Below are positions 45,352-55,755 of a stretch of DNA of 64,000 nt, piece after piece. The notes under the pieces were generated by a model that saw only the letters and a program-made list of their open reading frames with translations, was not told where the DNA came from and ran no database searches. The translations under genes were made by a program, and so were the position numbers. This DNA comes from Adiantum capillus-veneris (Eukaryota; Streptophyta; Polypodiopsida; Polypodiales; Pteridaceae), in contig CM043964.1 of NCBI GenBank assembly GCA_014529385.2, positions 106,272,087 through 106,336,086 on the forward strand. Reading direction: 5' to 3'. How positions within the stretch are numbered: the first letter of the stretch is position 1; each line of letters begins with the position of its first letter.

Positions 45352-47256
45352 ATGCACTTACGCTCTGGGCGAGTGTTAGAACACGAGCATATTGAGGGTG
45401 CCTCTGTTCATACGGACACCCATTACCCATCCACGATAAGCTCTAGACCCTCAGCGGGGACACAAGGTAGCACCACCCAAGACCCTAAAATAGCCGCTAG
45501 TGATTCCTCCTCCGACTCAGAAATCATGGAAGCATACCCTACCCAAAACACTGAGAGAGAAGGCCATGCACCTCCCGAAGCTCCACAGCCTAATACTAGT
45601 ATGTTTAGCCGTTTCATGGAAACATTAGGTAGAGCTACTCGCTCGGAACCTGATGCAAATGAAGCACACGAAGGGGGTGGGGAAGTGGACTCTCCTTTCA
45701 CATCGCACGTGGACCCCACACCCCCAAAGAGTGTCCATGTGGATATCCTGCCAACTTCTTACCAAGAAGGCCCTGTTGAGCTGCCTCCTTCAGAAGTTCC
45801 CTCTAGAGTACCGTTGGTGACAAGTAAAACCACGGGGAGCAACATTGCTTCTACCTCACAAGAAACCGTTAACACGTCGACTCTAGAAGGATTGTTCATT
45901 AATGATCATTGGACATACGACCTCCACACTAAGGTGTTGACGGATCTACACTCTGGCCACGCCTACCATGTAGGATGGATAGAGATTGTACAATCCACCT
46001 CTAGTGCCACGAGCATCGAAGATCAACAGAAAATGATCTGTAATGTTATCCATGGCATTATTCAATTAGAAAGGCAAAACCGAGGGGTAAATATACTCTC
46101 AACTGGCCCCATGAGATTTCTGGATACGAGTAAGGCTCAACAGCCTACTCTATCACAAATGGAGACTCCTCTAATGAGCCCCATGGACCCATCTTACATC
46201 ATTTCACCTGGGGTCTCTATGCAATCTGAGCCTCCGAGCGAAAACTTTAGCTTCCCTAACTTGGCTCAACCCTCTATTAAGGAAAACACAGTGCTCACTC
46301 CAGGGATAAGCCTGACAGAGAATGTACCGATGACATCTACGGTTAGCGTAGTGCCACTACCTAGTGTCGTAGTACCTAATATGGGGCCTCGACCGTATGT
46401 GCCTCTAGCCCCTTATGCACACATGGCCCCCACACCTCCAATTGTACCACTTGCTTATGCTCCTCGAGTGCCGCTCCCTAGCCCTTATCCGAGTGGACCT
46501 ATGCCCGGTTCTGTTCCATATCCTGCATCATCCACACATATGCCAAGACCGGTACCCGTTCCTCTCCCACATATGATTCCAAGAGTACCTCCACCGGCCC
46601 TACCTCCTCACATAGGTGACTTGGCAGCGTTTGTTCAAACCATAGGTCGATCTATCGCGGAAAATATGCGTCACGCATCTGATAGAGAGCCTAGAAGTAA
46701 GGCAGTACAAATTGCCAAACTCACGCAAAAATTCAATGGGGACGAAGATGCTAGAAAACACATTGAAGTGTTTGAACAAGTATGTGATTCCTTAGGGGAA
46801 CGCAATGAACTACATAAGTGCAATGCCTTAAGCTTGACATTAAGTGGGAAGGCTGGAGATTGGTATAGGACCCTAAGGGTGGACGAGAAAACAATCTACC
46901 CTACCCTTCGAAGGTTGTTTCTAAAGGAGTACATACGAGAAGGTGTGCTTTGGGGTGTAGCATCTCAGCTACAGAAGGCCGAACGTAAGGAAGGAGAGTC
47001 AGTAAGGGACTTCATTAGTCGTCTAAAGCACTTAAACTCTCGCTGTCCTGTAAATGAGCGCTTCAACAATAACCAACTGCTTGATCGATTCATTCGAGGG
47101 TTGAGGAATGAAGGAATCTATAATGGACTAGTGATTAGAGGTATCACAACCTGGGAAGATGTCACTGCCAATGCAATCCAATTAGAGGACAACTTGATGA
47201 TAGCAGGCATGAGGGTGTCTACTGACACGAGATCCACTAGCTCACAAAGCCATTGA
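45352..47256 (+). CDS. Gypsy-type Gag, 634 residues
   Basis: An intact frame starting MHLRSGRVLE, an opening shared with the decayed copy at 14420. The N-terminal half is acidic and Ser/Thr-rich. Residues about 340-420 are a Pro-rich linker. The C-terminal part is a retrotransposon gag domain with AVQIAKLTQKFNGDED, KAGDWYRTLRVDEKTIYP, AERKEGESVRDFISRLKHLN and LLDRFIRGLR. It should form the virus-like particle. No zinc knuckle lies in this frame; knuckles begin in ORF2. The stop at 47254-47256 lies just before the ORF2 ATG in another frame. ORF2's frame is open upstream as far as about 47210, so a frameshift fusion is possible. Confidence 0.92.
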   Translation: MHLRSGRVLEHEHIEGASVHTDTHYPSTISSRPSAGTQGSTTQDPKIAASDSSSDSEIMEAYPTQNTEREGHAPPEAPQPNTSMFSRFMETLGRATRSEPDANEAHEGGGEVDSPFTSHVDPTPPKSVHVDILPTSYQEGPVELPPSEVPSRVPLVTSKTTGSNIASTSQETVNTSTLEGLFINDHWTYDLHTKVLTDLHSGHAYHVGWIEIVQSTSSATSIEDQQKMICNVIHGIIQLERQNRGVNILSTGPMRFLDTSKAQQPTLSQMETPLMSPMDPSYIISPGVSMQSEPPSENFSFPNLAQPSIKENTVLTPGISLTENVPMTSTVSVVPLPSVVVPNMGPRPYVPLAPYAHMAPTPPIVPLAYAPRVPLPSPYPSGPMPGSVPYPASSTHMPRPVPVPLPHMIPRVPPPALPPHIGDLAAFVQTIGRSIAENMRHASDREPRSKAVQIAKLTQKFNGDEDARKHIEVFEQVCDSLGERNELHKCNALSLTLSGKAGDWYRTLRVDEKTIYPTLRRLFLKEYIREGVLWGVASQLQKAERKEGESVRDFISRLKHLNSRCPVNERFNNNQLLDRFIRGLRNEGIYNGLVIRGITTWEDVTANAIQLEDNLMIAGMRVSTDTRSTSSQSH

Positions 47257-47266
47257 GTATGAACCC

Positions 47267-50059
47267 ATGACTGCAAAGCCCATTGCCAATGAACCAAAGG
47301 TATTTGAGACATTCTTGACAGACCTCACCAAGGCAATCCAAGAGTCTCTTAAGGATAATCGACCCCCTCAAAATAGTCACATGTATCCAAGAAGGGAGCA
47401 ACAATGGTGTTCCATTTGCTTAGGTCCACATAGCACTAGTGAGTGCCCTACGTTTAGAGTAAAATTTAATGGAACTTGCAACGCATGTGGTAGGTATGGT
47501 CACCAAGCTAAGGATTGTTTAATGATCAAACGTATGATGGCAAATAGACCACCTGTAGCCTGGACGGATGCGCCTCGAGCTCCTGTATTGATGCCTACTC
47601 CACCTGTTGAGCAACTACCGCAACACATGGTCCCTAGACCTCAAAATGTTGTACAAGCTACACCGCTACCACCTCCTGTGCTAGGACCGCAGCCCCCGCA
47701 TCCAAGAGTCGCCCCTATGAACCAAGTGGGTTGCGAGCCATCTTATGCTTATGCAGTTGGTTGCATGAAAGAAAAAGACACTAGTATTGCCTACGGACTT
47801 GATACATTGGAAGAATGTCCTATATACTACATGGAAGATTGTTGGGGACAAGTCAAGCCGGTTTATCAAGCTGCTGCTCTCGCATCCAGAGGTCAAAATA
47901 TCAACACCCAGGCTAGGAGGCCACCTCTTCAATGCTACGAGTGTGGTGGACCACATCGAGCAGCGGAGTGCCCTATTAGGCTGCAAAAGAATGCTGCACA
48001 GATGCAAGTGAATCAAGGGAGCACGTCTGCAATGCCAATACTCACATGTAATCGTTGTGGCATAGATCACTTGATTGCCCAATGCCCCTATAACCCAAAT
48101 GCGCCTAAAATCACACCCCTGAATTTGGTCGAAATTGCTACTGTGACATCACCAATACCACCCGTCGCACCCGCTTATGCGATTACACGGTCCATGCTTC
48201 AAGGGCCAAGCCATATCCTCGAAGAGAGAGATACCGCATCAGTTATCCAAGCAAAGAAAAAGAAGACACGAAGGAAGAAGTCGCAGAATACGGAAAATTC
48301 AAAGCCAAGTTCCAAAACAAACATAGGAACAGGAGATGACCCCGTGTATATGAATGACCTCGAGGATGATTCAGATTCAGTCGAGACAATGGAGACTAGA
48401 ACCAATACCACAAAGGGAAAGACCGACAAAGAAAACCGTAACATGGAACCAAATGAAAACCGAATAAGAGAAAACCATAAAGAGCCTCTGAAAACACCAC
48501 AAGTGTTTCCAAATCCAATCCAAGACCCCCAAGATAAACCGCAGGGGCAAAAAGGGAAAAATCGTAAAAAGAAGATTGGGACGTACCCAAACCCTGTAGA
48601 CGAGATTATGCAGGTGAAACATCTAAGAGGTTTAGTGGAGGAGACTCAAAGGAAACTAGAACCAGAACCCATGCATGTAAAAATTCATGACACAGTGTTT
48701 CCCACGCAAGTTCATCCACCCCACATGAACCATAGACCGTTAGCCATATCTAGTATCATCCAAGAAGGGAGTGAGGACAGGACATCAGAAAGTGAGCATA
48801 CACCCTTCTTGTTGGAAAGGATGTTTAACGAAGGAATACCTGATCCCATTGAGGAATATGAGATTCCATCCTCACCAGTTCCTAGTCAAGGACCTACACC
48901 CTGTAAAACGCCAATGAATGTTGCCAAACTAGTGGACTTCATGTCTTCTGAGGTCCGAACCACGATCATAGCAAAGCTGTATGGAGATCCTGAGTTATTC
49001 CTTGCACTTCGAGCATTCCTTAACGGAGAGCTACGAACGGGATTACCGCAGTTTGCGCAACCAAATAGGCCTGACTCGATTATGATTGATGAGGAAAATC
49101 ATGTGCAATCACTTGACTTAGATGGACACGAGTCTGTGATCGAGGTACCCATTAACGAATTAGGGCAGTATTTTGAAGGCGACGAGTCTAATGCGACCCT
49201 ACCCATCACTACCAAGGGATTAACTATAAAGGGAATTCTTGATGGTGGTGCGGGAGTTAGCATCGTTACAAAAGATTGTTGGGAATCCATGGGAAAACCC
49301 CGCCTCAGTGTTACTAACATTGTGGTAAAGATGGCAAATGGTACCATAGCCAAACCTATGGGGATGCTCAAGGATCTTAAGATCAAAGTTCTAGGACACA
49401 AGGTACGACATACGTTCATTGTAATGGATTTCTCTAAACACCTTATGTCATATGAAATGATTTTAGGACGATCATTCATGAGGGAAGCACAAATGGTTCA
49501 TGATTGGTCTAAAAATCATGTGTATTTGCAATTCCAAGACTCTGTCCTTAGAGTGGATTTGGTGACTGGTAAGGTACACCCCTTAGGGAGTAAAACCATT
49601 ATTGATCATCGCTCTGACACCACAGTTCACTCGGCCCCACTACAATATTGTTACACTTGTAAGAAGGATACAGACATTGGCCAAGATTCTCCTTACATGG
49701 ATGTGTTACCGGGTATGACGGAATCAGACAATGTGGATTGGGTCCACCTAGCATCAACCATAGACACTTGGGGAAATAGGGGGACGACCTGGGTAACACC
49801 TGAGGGGGATGAAATTCCTATACCCTTAAATATGCTACAAGCAATGCATATCGCTTCCGACAAGACTCATCCTAATGTAACGAAGAAAACATACAAGTGG
49901 GTCCCTAAAGCTTCTTTAGTGACCATAGCTAGTGCTAAAAAACGGAAACCTAGTAAGAACCGTACCACTCGCTCCAAGAAAAGTAAGAAAATGTTGCGAT
50001 GGATCCCTAAACGACTATTGGAAGCCCAAGGCTACTATCAAGGAAATGATCAAATCTAG
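47267..50059 (+). CDS. ORF2: zinc-knuckle array, retropepsin, WxPK region
   Basis: 930 codons. Four C-x2-C-x3/4-H-x4-C knuckles are visible: CSICLGPHSTSEC (48-60), CNACGRYGHQAKDC (71-84), CYECGGPHRAAEC (about 224) and CNRCGIDHLIAQC (about 259). They suggest nucleic-acid binding. A long Lys/Glu-rich spacer follows. Next is a retropepsin-like domain with active site DGGAG at residue 659 and ILGRSFM at about 731. The C terminus has WVPK (TYKWVPKASL) and WIPK (LRWIPKRLLE). A TAG at 50057-50059 falls on the tryptophan of the third motif, which is TGG in the decayed copy. The frame then continues to 50533. Polymerase and integrase, expected after protease, are absent. Confidence 0.85.
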   Translation: MTAKPIANEPKVFETFLTDLTKAIQESLKDNRPPQNSHMYPRREQQWCSICLGPHSTSECPTFRVKFNGTCNACGRYGHQAKDCLMIKRMMANRPPVAWTDAPRAPVLMPTPPVEQLPQHMVPRPQNVVQATPLPPPVLGPQPPHPRVAPMNQVGCEPSYAYAVGCMKEKDTSIAYGLDTLEECPIYYMEDCWGQVKPVYQAAALASRGQNINTQARRPPLQCYECGGPHRAAECPIRLQKNAAQMQVNQGSTSAMPILTCNRCGIDHLIAQCPYNPNAPKITPLNLVEIATVTSPIPPVAPAYAITRSMLQGPSHILEERDTASVIQAKKKKTRRKKSQNTENSKPSSKTNIGTGDDPVYMNDLEDDSDSVETMETRTNTTKGKTDKENRNMEPNENRIRENHKEPLKTPQVFPNPIQDPQDKPQGQKGKNRKKKIGTYPNPVDEIMQVKHLRGLVEETQRKLEPEPMHVKIHDTVFPTQVHPPHMNHRPLAISSIIQEGSEDRTSESEHTPFLLERMFNEGIPDPIEEYEIPSSPVPSQGPTPCKTPMNVAKLVDFMSSEVRTTIIAKLYGDPELFLALRAFLNGELRTGLPQFAQPNRPDSIMIDEENHVQSLDLDGHESVIEVPINELGQYFEGDESNATLPITTKGLTIKGILDGGAGVSIVTKDCWESMGKPRLSVTNIVVKMANGTIAKPMGMLKDLKIKVLGHKVRHTFIVMDFSKHLMSYEMILGRSFMREAQMVHDWSKNHVYLQFQDSVLRVDLVTGKVHPLGSKTIIDHRSDTTVHSAPLQYCYTCKKDTDIGQDSPYMDVLPGMTESDNVDWVHLASTIDTWGNRGTTWVTPEGDEIPIPLNMLQAMHIASDKTHPNVTKKTYKWVPKASLVTIASAKKRKPSKNRTTRSKKSKKMLRWIPKRLLEAQGYYQGNDQI

Positions 50060-50533
50060 GTGCCAAAACGTAGATTGTGCTCTTACCTATCACCTGACCC
50101 AAGTGAGCCCAATCCCGTAGCCCCAAAACGAATCAATGATCGTGGAAAGGAAAAAATCACAGAATGCTACACACCCGCTCCCGAGCTAGTTTGGGTACCA
50201 AAGAAAGAACGATTTGTTCCACCTAGCTCAGGAAGGGGGAAGTCCCATGAAGATTCTAGCTCATCATGTAATACATCCATAGAGGTAAAAGCTTCTACAC
50301 AGCCTCCATCTATAGTAGTGGACCTCCATGAAGCTACAAAAGAATCCACACCTCCCAGTGTTCAAGAATCACCTAATGAACCACTTCAAGTTCGATCCTG
50401 GGAGAGTACCTTACCACCGTTGCAACTTGACAAGGCACCTAGGGTAATAGAAAACTACTGGCAAAAATCCTCACCTATTACCAACTGGAACAATTGGTTT
50501 CAAAGGGTGACAAGCTCATTTCAAACGGTATGA
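50060..50533 (+). pseudogene. In-frame continuation of ORF2 after a stop
   Basis: The same frame continues for 157 codons after the TAG. It begins VPKRRLCSYL (third motif minus Trp), includes a fourth WVPKKERF, and ends with WESTLPPLQLD and WNNWFQRVTSSF. All of it aligns with the decayed copy (11369-11830). The ORF was therefore longer, and the stop is a mutation or a suppressible codon. Confidence 0.8.
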
Positions 50534-52134
50534 TCTACCCAAGGAAGGGGGGAGTGTTTGCTGACAGTCATCATTCATTTGTTTCCCTCTCAACCTTTTT
50601 CCCTGACCTCTCAATTCCAATCTTAGGGAATGTACATATAAAGCTTTATACTCACAAAAAAAAAGAAAAAAAGAGCAAGAGCAATTAGCAAACGAGTATG
50701 CACATTAAAGTCAAAACATTGACTCAGACCTATACATGTCACATTTGGTACAGTGAAACAGAAACCTATGCCATAAAACACCTTTGATCCTCATCACTTG
50801 AGTGATGGAGGGTAAGTAAGATTAGTACGATAGGAGTGTTTCTGTTTTAGAGTTGAGAGATTAGCAAAGTTCTCTTTTCCCACTAATGTGCCTCCTGGAG
50901 GTATTCCTTTTGTTTCCTAGTGTGTACAGGAGCGTGTTGCTATTGATAGGATTTGGACCTTCATGGAACCTTCAAATCAAGCGCGACCATCAACACAAAC
51001 AGGTGTTTCTTGTCCATTAGCATTGCCCTTATCTTTTTGCATCCATGTTTGTCTGCTTTGATTGTGATTGGTAGCATAATATTCAGCGCATTGGCTTAGT
51101 ATCAAACATTTAATTCAATGTAATCTTTTGTCATAGTCACTTGTCTAGGTTTAAAAATCAAGCAGTCCGACTAAGCTAGTTTGACCAAGTTAGGTGTTAG
51201 AGATTTTCTCTTAATACCATGGGGAATGCCTTCCTAATAAGCAATGGTTACTTAGGTTCTTAATCCGATTTAGGCAGCATTGTATGAAATGTACTAGGGC
51301 TTTCTAGTGGGCTTGACCCTATTGACCTTTAGCTTAAGTATTATAAAGGGATTTTACTAATGTGATGAGCCTGGGGAGTGTATCAATGTTATATGACCCC
51401 CCAAAGTTACAAAATTAAAATGTTGAAAATGAACAAGCAAAAAATCAAAGTGCCACAATGTAAAATTTTAAGCTGGAAGAGAAATCTCAGCTTGATTTGG
51501 TACTTCACTCACATGTATTGCCTATGGTACTAGAGCCCTAGAGGTTCCCAGCGTGGGCGCTTTTCCTTGAAAAGCAAAAAACCCAAGGCATACAAAATAA
51601 GCACACACATCATAATTGAATCAATATGAAAAGACTTTGAGGGGTCAAAGAAAAAGTAATCAGTCAGGCGATGATTTCATGAGAAATTCCTTTTATGGTA
51701 GCTTAACTACAAAGTCTTCTAGATATTGCCTCTAGTCAGCCCTTGAACATGAATACTTGGCTCTCGCGATTAAACAACTTAATTGACCACAAAAAATTAA
51801 GAAGCTTACCCATGGTATTAATATTCGATCTCTAGTGCCTTTCGACCGTCATATTAGCGATCCCAGACTTGTTTAATTTTCTACCTTTACATTTGTTTAT
51901 GCATTTGATTACATTGCAATTTAATGTTCATTGCTAACAAATTGTTTGAAATTCTTTGACCAACCAATGTGTCTACCTAAAACTGCATATGCTTTTTAAG
52001 AGAATGCAATTACTGTGCCAATGTTGTTTGATTTTGCAGTGACTGAAGAAGGCTAAGGACATTCATCTCAAATGCTCTTCCACCTCGACGAACCAGCTTC
52101 AACTCAATAGATTCCGAGGACGGAATCTACATCA
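50534..52134 (+). other. Non-coding 3' region of the RT-less element
   Basis: It starts with an internal purine tract GGAAGGGGGGAG (50541-50552), then TGTTTGCTGAC and a TATA-like ACATATAAAGC about 90 bp on. This block is conserved in the decayed copy (11220-11360). The remaining 1.4 kb has no frame or recognised motif. Confidence 0.6.
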
Positions 52135-52146
52135 GGAAGGGGGGCA
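52135..52146 (+). other. Polypurine tract of the RT-less element
   Basis: GGAAGGGGGGCA lies directly before the 3' LTR start TGTTAACC. Confidence 0.85.
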
Positions 52147-52440
52147 TGTTAACCCTCACGGCACACGGACACCCCATCACCTACGACGGACGTGTATTAT
52201 GTATTTGGTAGAGTCAGGTACCGGGCTTGTCGGACCAATAGGGAAAGGTAGAGTGATCGCCGATGAGAGGCGCACTTTAACTTAGACATTCAAGGGATTA
52301 GTTGGTTAAGCATGGGCGCCCAAGTGTGAATGGGGTGAGCTCCTATAAAAGCCAACTAAACCTAATTTTTACTCATTCTCTCATTTGTGCAATTGAAGAG
52401 TGCTCTTGCTCCATTTCCATCTTCTTCTTCTTCACCTCCT

Positions 52441-52475
<35 letters not shown>

Positions 52476-52706
52476 GAGAGTGTGTGTGCGATCGAGCATT
52501 ACGAAGGCACGACGGTGGCGAAGCGGTTGAGCGCGGCACGACTGCAGCTTCTTCTTCATTGCGGCGAGGAATCCACCACGAAGGCGAGCGTAGAGCGGTG
52601 AGTGACACACCCTTTGTTTTCTTGAGCTTGCTAGTTTAGGCTTGTTGTGTGCTTGGAGCCGTTTGTGGCTCGCATACGGTGTATTGGCAAGTCCCTTGCT
52701 TCGACA
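52147..52706 (+). repeat. 3' LTR of the RT-less element
   Basis: 560 bp, about 99% identical to 43820-44375 by eye. The size difference is mostly GT/GA repeat length. Confidence 0.95.
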
Positions 52707-52729
52707 AAATGTGCGCTCCTTGCCGCACT
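52707..52729 (+). other. Inverted copy of the post-U5 hairpin segment
   Basis: These 23 bases, containing GTGCGCTCCTTGCCGCAC, are the exact reverse complement of 44375-44397, the segment between U5 and primer site. They lie between the 3' LTR and the target duplication CCAGT, so they arrived with the element. Confidence 0.88.
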
Positions 52730-52734
52730 CCAGT

Positions 52735-53407
52735 ATTTTTTGCTAACGGATTTGCTAAGAGCATACATTAGTACAACGCATTCTGAATGGGCGATTCCCT
52801 CCCTCTTCTAGAATTTGCTTAGGTTTTCAACTTTGAACACCTGTTCTGGTGGGGTTGGATACCGATTCAATCGTTTCATAAGTCAAGGACTTAGTAGGTG
52901 TGCTGACAAAGCATGTTGGCATATAACCTTCATTAGGGGTGAACATGTAGTTCTGTCGGTTCCAAAATATTCAGAAGTCGGACATGAAGACACTCCCTAT
53001 TCTATCCCTCAGAAGCTATGAGCTTTTCTAGATACTCACGCGAGTTGGAAACTTGGCTCACAACTTCCTGGAAAGTTGCGCCAAGGTTTTCTTGTATTTT
53101 TCTAGTATCTTCAGAAAGTATGAAAACCTGTTATGTCTTTAGACACCTCTCAATTGTGGTTACTCCTTTAAAGTACTCAAGTGAGTTAGAAATTGAGTTA
53201 CCATTTAGATACAGGTGGTTGCAAAAGGACAACAATGTTGAAAATCAAGATGTTGCTCTTGGTTTCATTGAACCTCCTCATTGCACCAAGTATTATATGG
53301 ACAATTGGCTCGCGTGTGGGATGCCAATAAGGAAAACATCAGTGTTCTTACGAAGATACTACCATTGTGTTTTCAAGGACGAAACCACTTCTCCAAGGGG
53401 GGAGTAA
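52735..53407 (+). pseudogene. Decayed gypsy integrase tail, chromodomain-like end (right part)
   Basis: The plus-strand frame at 53281-53407 reads ARVWDANKENISVLTKILPL then FQGRNHFSKGG, resembling the chromodomain end of gypsy polyproteins (W-x-x--ENI---FP----D-----GG). It runs into a purine tract AAGGGGGGAGTAA (53396-53407) and a TGTCAGG LTR start. With 43484-43819 it appears to be the older element into which the RT-less element inserted. Resemblance is moderate. Confidence 0.45.
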
Positions 53408-53520
53408 TGTCAGGCCAAGGGCCACCCTGGAGGTCAAGGACCTGGCCAAGGGCTGGCTCCCCAGTGGAGAAGGGATCCTAGGGCCAGGAGGCTATAAAAG
53501 GGAGGTTGGGCGGAGGATTC
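53408..53520 (+). repeat. Truncated 3' LTR of the older gypsy element
   Basis: It starts TGTCAGGCCAAGGG after the purine tract and holds a TATA box GGCTATAAAAGGG (53490-53502). Sequence changes by about 53520 into a minus-strand ORF, so only the LTR's first part remains. Confidence 0.5.
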
Positions 53521-54007
53521 GGACATGGTAGTTCCCAGGGCCTTTCACGGCCCACATTGTCATCCCTTCAGTCGAAAACTTCAGTACCTCGGCCACAATT
53601 TCTTTTGTAATCACCACTTCTGCTTTCTGCCCTTGTTGGTCAGTGATTTGGGCTGATCCATCCTCTTTAATTATAGACAATAACTCATAGGCTTTCTGGA
53701 AATCTACGCCGCAAGGTTCCTGGTCGTAGAAGTCCCTGAGGCCCAACCTTCTGTTGGCCTCTTTTGTATCTAGTTTTGCAGTGACATCATAGATCTCTTT
53801 TGGTAGCAGTTGTAGCTCTACTTGGTGTCCTTCTTCACTCTTGAACCTGCTTGTGAAAATTGTGGTGTTGTTTTTTTCAAGCTGTTCTTTGGACAAGTAT
53901 GTTGCTTTGGGCGTCTTTACTGAACTTGGGTCCAGTTGGTATGGTGGCAGCTCTTGCAACTTTTCCTTTTGGGACATCTGTTTCTTGGCCTTCTCAACAG
54001 CTTGCAT
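53492..54007 (-). pseudogene. Gag-like ORF fragment of unknown family
   Basis: 171 codons with good protein character: KYELLSIIKEDG-like helices (FQKAYELLSIIKEDGSAQIT), AEVVITKEIVAEVLKFSTEG and an N-terminal Lys/Gln-rich stretch. The last codons run into the neighbouring LTR, so the natural end is lost. I suspect an N-terminal Gag segment because similar helical blocks start other plant Gag-like proteins, but no diagnostic motif is present. Confidence 0.4.
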
Positions 54008-54009
54008 TG

Positions 54010-55612
54010 CTCCTGTTAAGTGAATACAGTGCCAAGGCTAGAAAATTCTGCAAATTTCGCTCTGAAATGTCCTTGAGTCTGAATTGCTGATTGAGTCCAA
54101 TTTGCTTCAAATCAATTTTGGAACATGCATAGATGCATAAAAACATGTAAAGATCAAAATCATAAAGTTCAAGCAAAAATTTGCAACAAAAATAAACAGT
54201 CACGATTATTTACAGCTGAGGATTTTTTTCCAATTTTTTGCATTTTTGACATAATAGGCTTGAAATATATAACATTTAGGTGCTCTGAGTGAAGTATGGG
54301 CTCATTTGAGTGCATTGGGTGGAAATGGTGTTAGATTTAGGCTTTCAGTCTCTGAAACAATAGATATAAAAGGATTTTGAGATTTTGAAATCCAAATTTG
54401 CTCAAACTTGGTCAGTGGGCTTGGGACATCATGTGCTTTGGTCCCATAAGGTCAAAGTTGCAATTTTCCCCCATTTTGGCAAGAAAGTAAATAATCACTT
54501 ATTAACTTTTTCACCAAAATGTACATTTTTTTTTTGTGCAACTTGGATCTATGCATGATGTAGACTATGTGTATGAGATATGCGGTGATTTGGATAAAAA
54601 AATGTGACAGATAACTCAAAATTTGGATTGGAAGGTTTCTGGCATCTTGCAAAAACCTAGCTTTTCTACTTGGGACCCCCCTGGACCCCTGCTGAATGGT
54701 CATCTGGTGATATAGAAGTGTTCTGTTATATAGGGGTATGCTACAATTCAAGTCTCGTCCGATTTGGTTGAGCTGATAGGCCGCTATGGTCAATTTTTTG
54801 TTGTAGGACTTCGTGCACTGCTCGGATTCTAGGGTTTTTTCCTTGAGCTTAGACTGGCTACCAGCCATACAAAAGTGATCATTGATAAGCATAGAACTTA
54901 CCCCTCATATCTCGTGTGAGACGACGCTGTAAACGGGCGACTGTGGACTCCAAAAATCGTTCGCGAAGAAGGTCAAAAGCTCTCTTCTCCAAGGGCGACA
55001 AGTGGAAATGAAGTGATTTTAGACTACTCTGGATATCTTTACTCGAACTTTCCAAACCATTTTTCTCCAAATTCCCCGTTAGTCCTACTAGGCCGTGAAA
55101 TCTATGTTAGACTCAAAAATTTTCTCAATCGGATTCCTGTAGCTCATTCTCCAAGAATTTGCGAAAGTAGGCCTTGGTTGCCTATTTTAGGTTTCTCGCT
55201 TCCATCTGTCAATTTGATTGAAATTTTTTGTGCCTGTCGCCTTGTCGTTCTGATCATCATCGTATCTTTAGTTTTTCCAATTGAGCTCATTTGCTATTTA
55301 TTATTATTTTTGACATGTTTATTGAAAAATCAAAGAAAATAACAAATGTGCTAAAAAAGAAAAGTAAAAATACAATAATTAAGAAAATCCATTGGAAAAT
55401 AAAGCTTTATTGTTTTTTGTTGGATTTCTCCATTTTTAAGCCGCAATATCAAGAAAAATAATAAAAAATAACAAAAAAGACCAATTTTTGATGATTTTTG
55501 ATAGTATATACAATATTTACACTCATCGGGGAGATGTTCTCAGTTAAATTTCCCTTGTTGATGATTTGTAAGGGAATTATTAGGTAATTTTGCAAAAAAT
55601 CACACATTAACA
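54010..55612 (-). repeat. Possible long 3' LTR of the 55.7-57.7 kb element
   Basis: On the minus strand a purine tract GAGGGAGGAAAAAGTTTGA (55613-55631) is followed by TGTTAATGTG at 55612. That is a plausible LTR start, and no coding sequence follows down to 54007. The outer end is unknown, so the extent is an upper bound. Frames at 54452-55070 show no domain. Confidence 0.35.
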
Positions 55613-55755
55613 TCAAACTTTTTCCTCCCTCTTCAAACATTGCCCTTAATTACTTAGTTCCATTCCGCCCCTCCTAGATGGCGTACTCCGGGATGACTGT
55701 GTGCACGGGTTGAACAGTCGTGTCTATGCATAGCCTTGGTTGGCTCTACCATGCT

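Larger units (their letters stand above)
43820..52729 (+). mobile_element. Young RT-less gypsy-type element (gag plus protease only)
   Basis: An 8.9 kb element between perfect 5 bp target duplications CCAGT (43815-43819 and 52730-52734). LTRs of 556 and 560 bp differ at about six sites plus microsatellite length, so insertion is recent. Inside are a hairpin, a TGGCGCC-type primer site, a long leader, gag, ORF2 with zinc knuckles and protease, 1.6 kb of non-coding sequence, and a purine tract. No reverse transcriptase, RNase H or integrase is present, so mobility must depend on enzymes from another element. Twenty-three extra bases sit between the 3' LTR and the target duplication. Confidence 0.92.
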
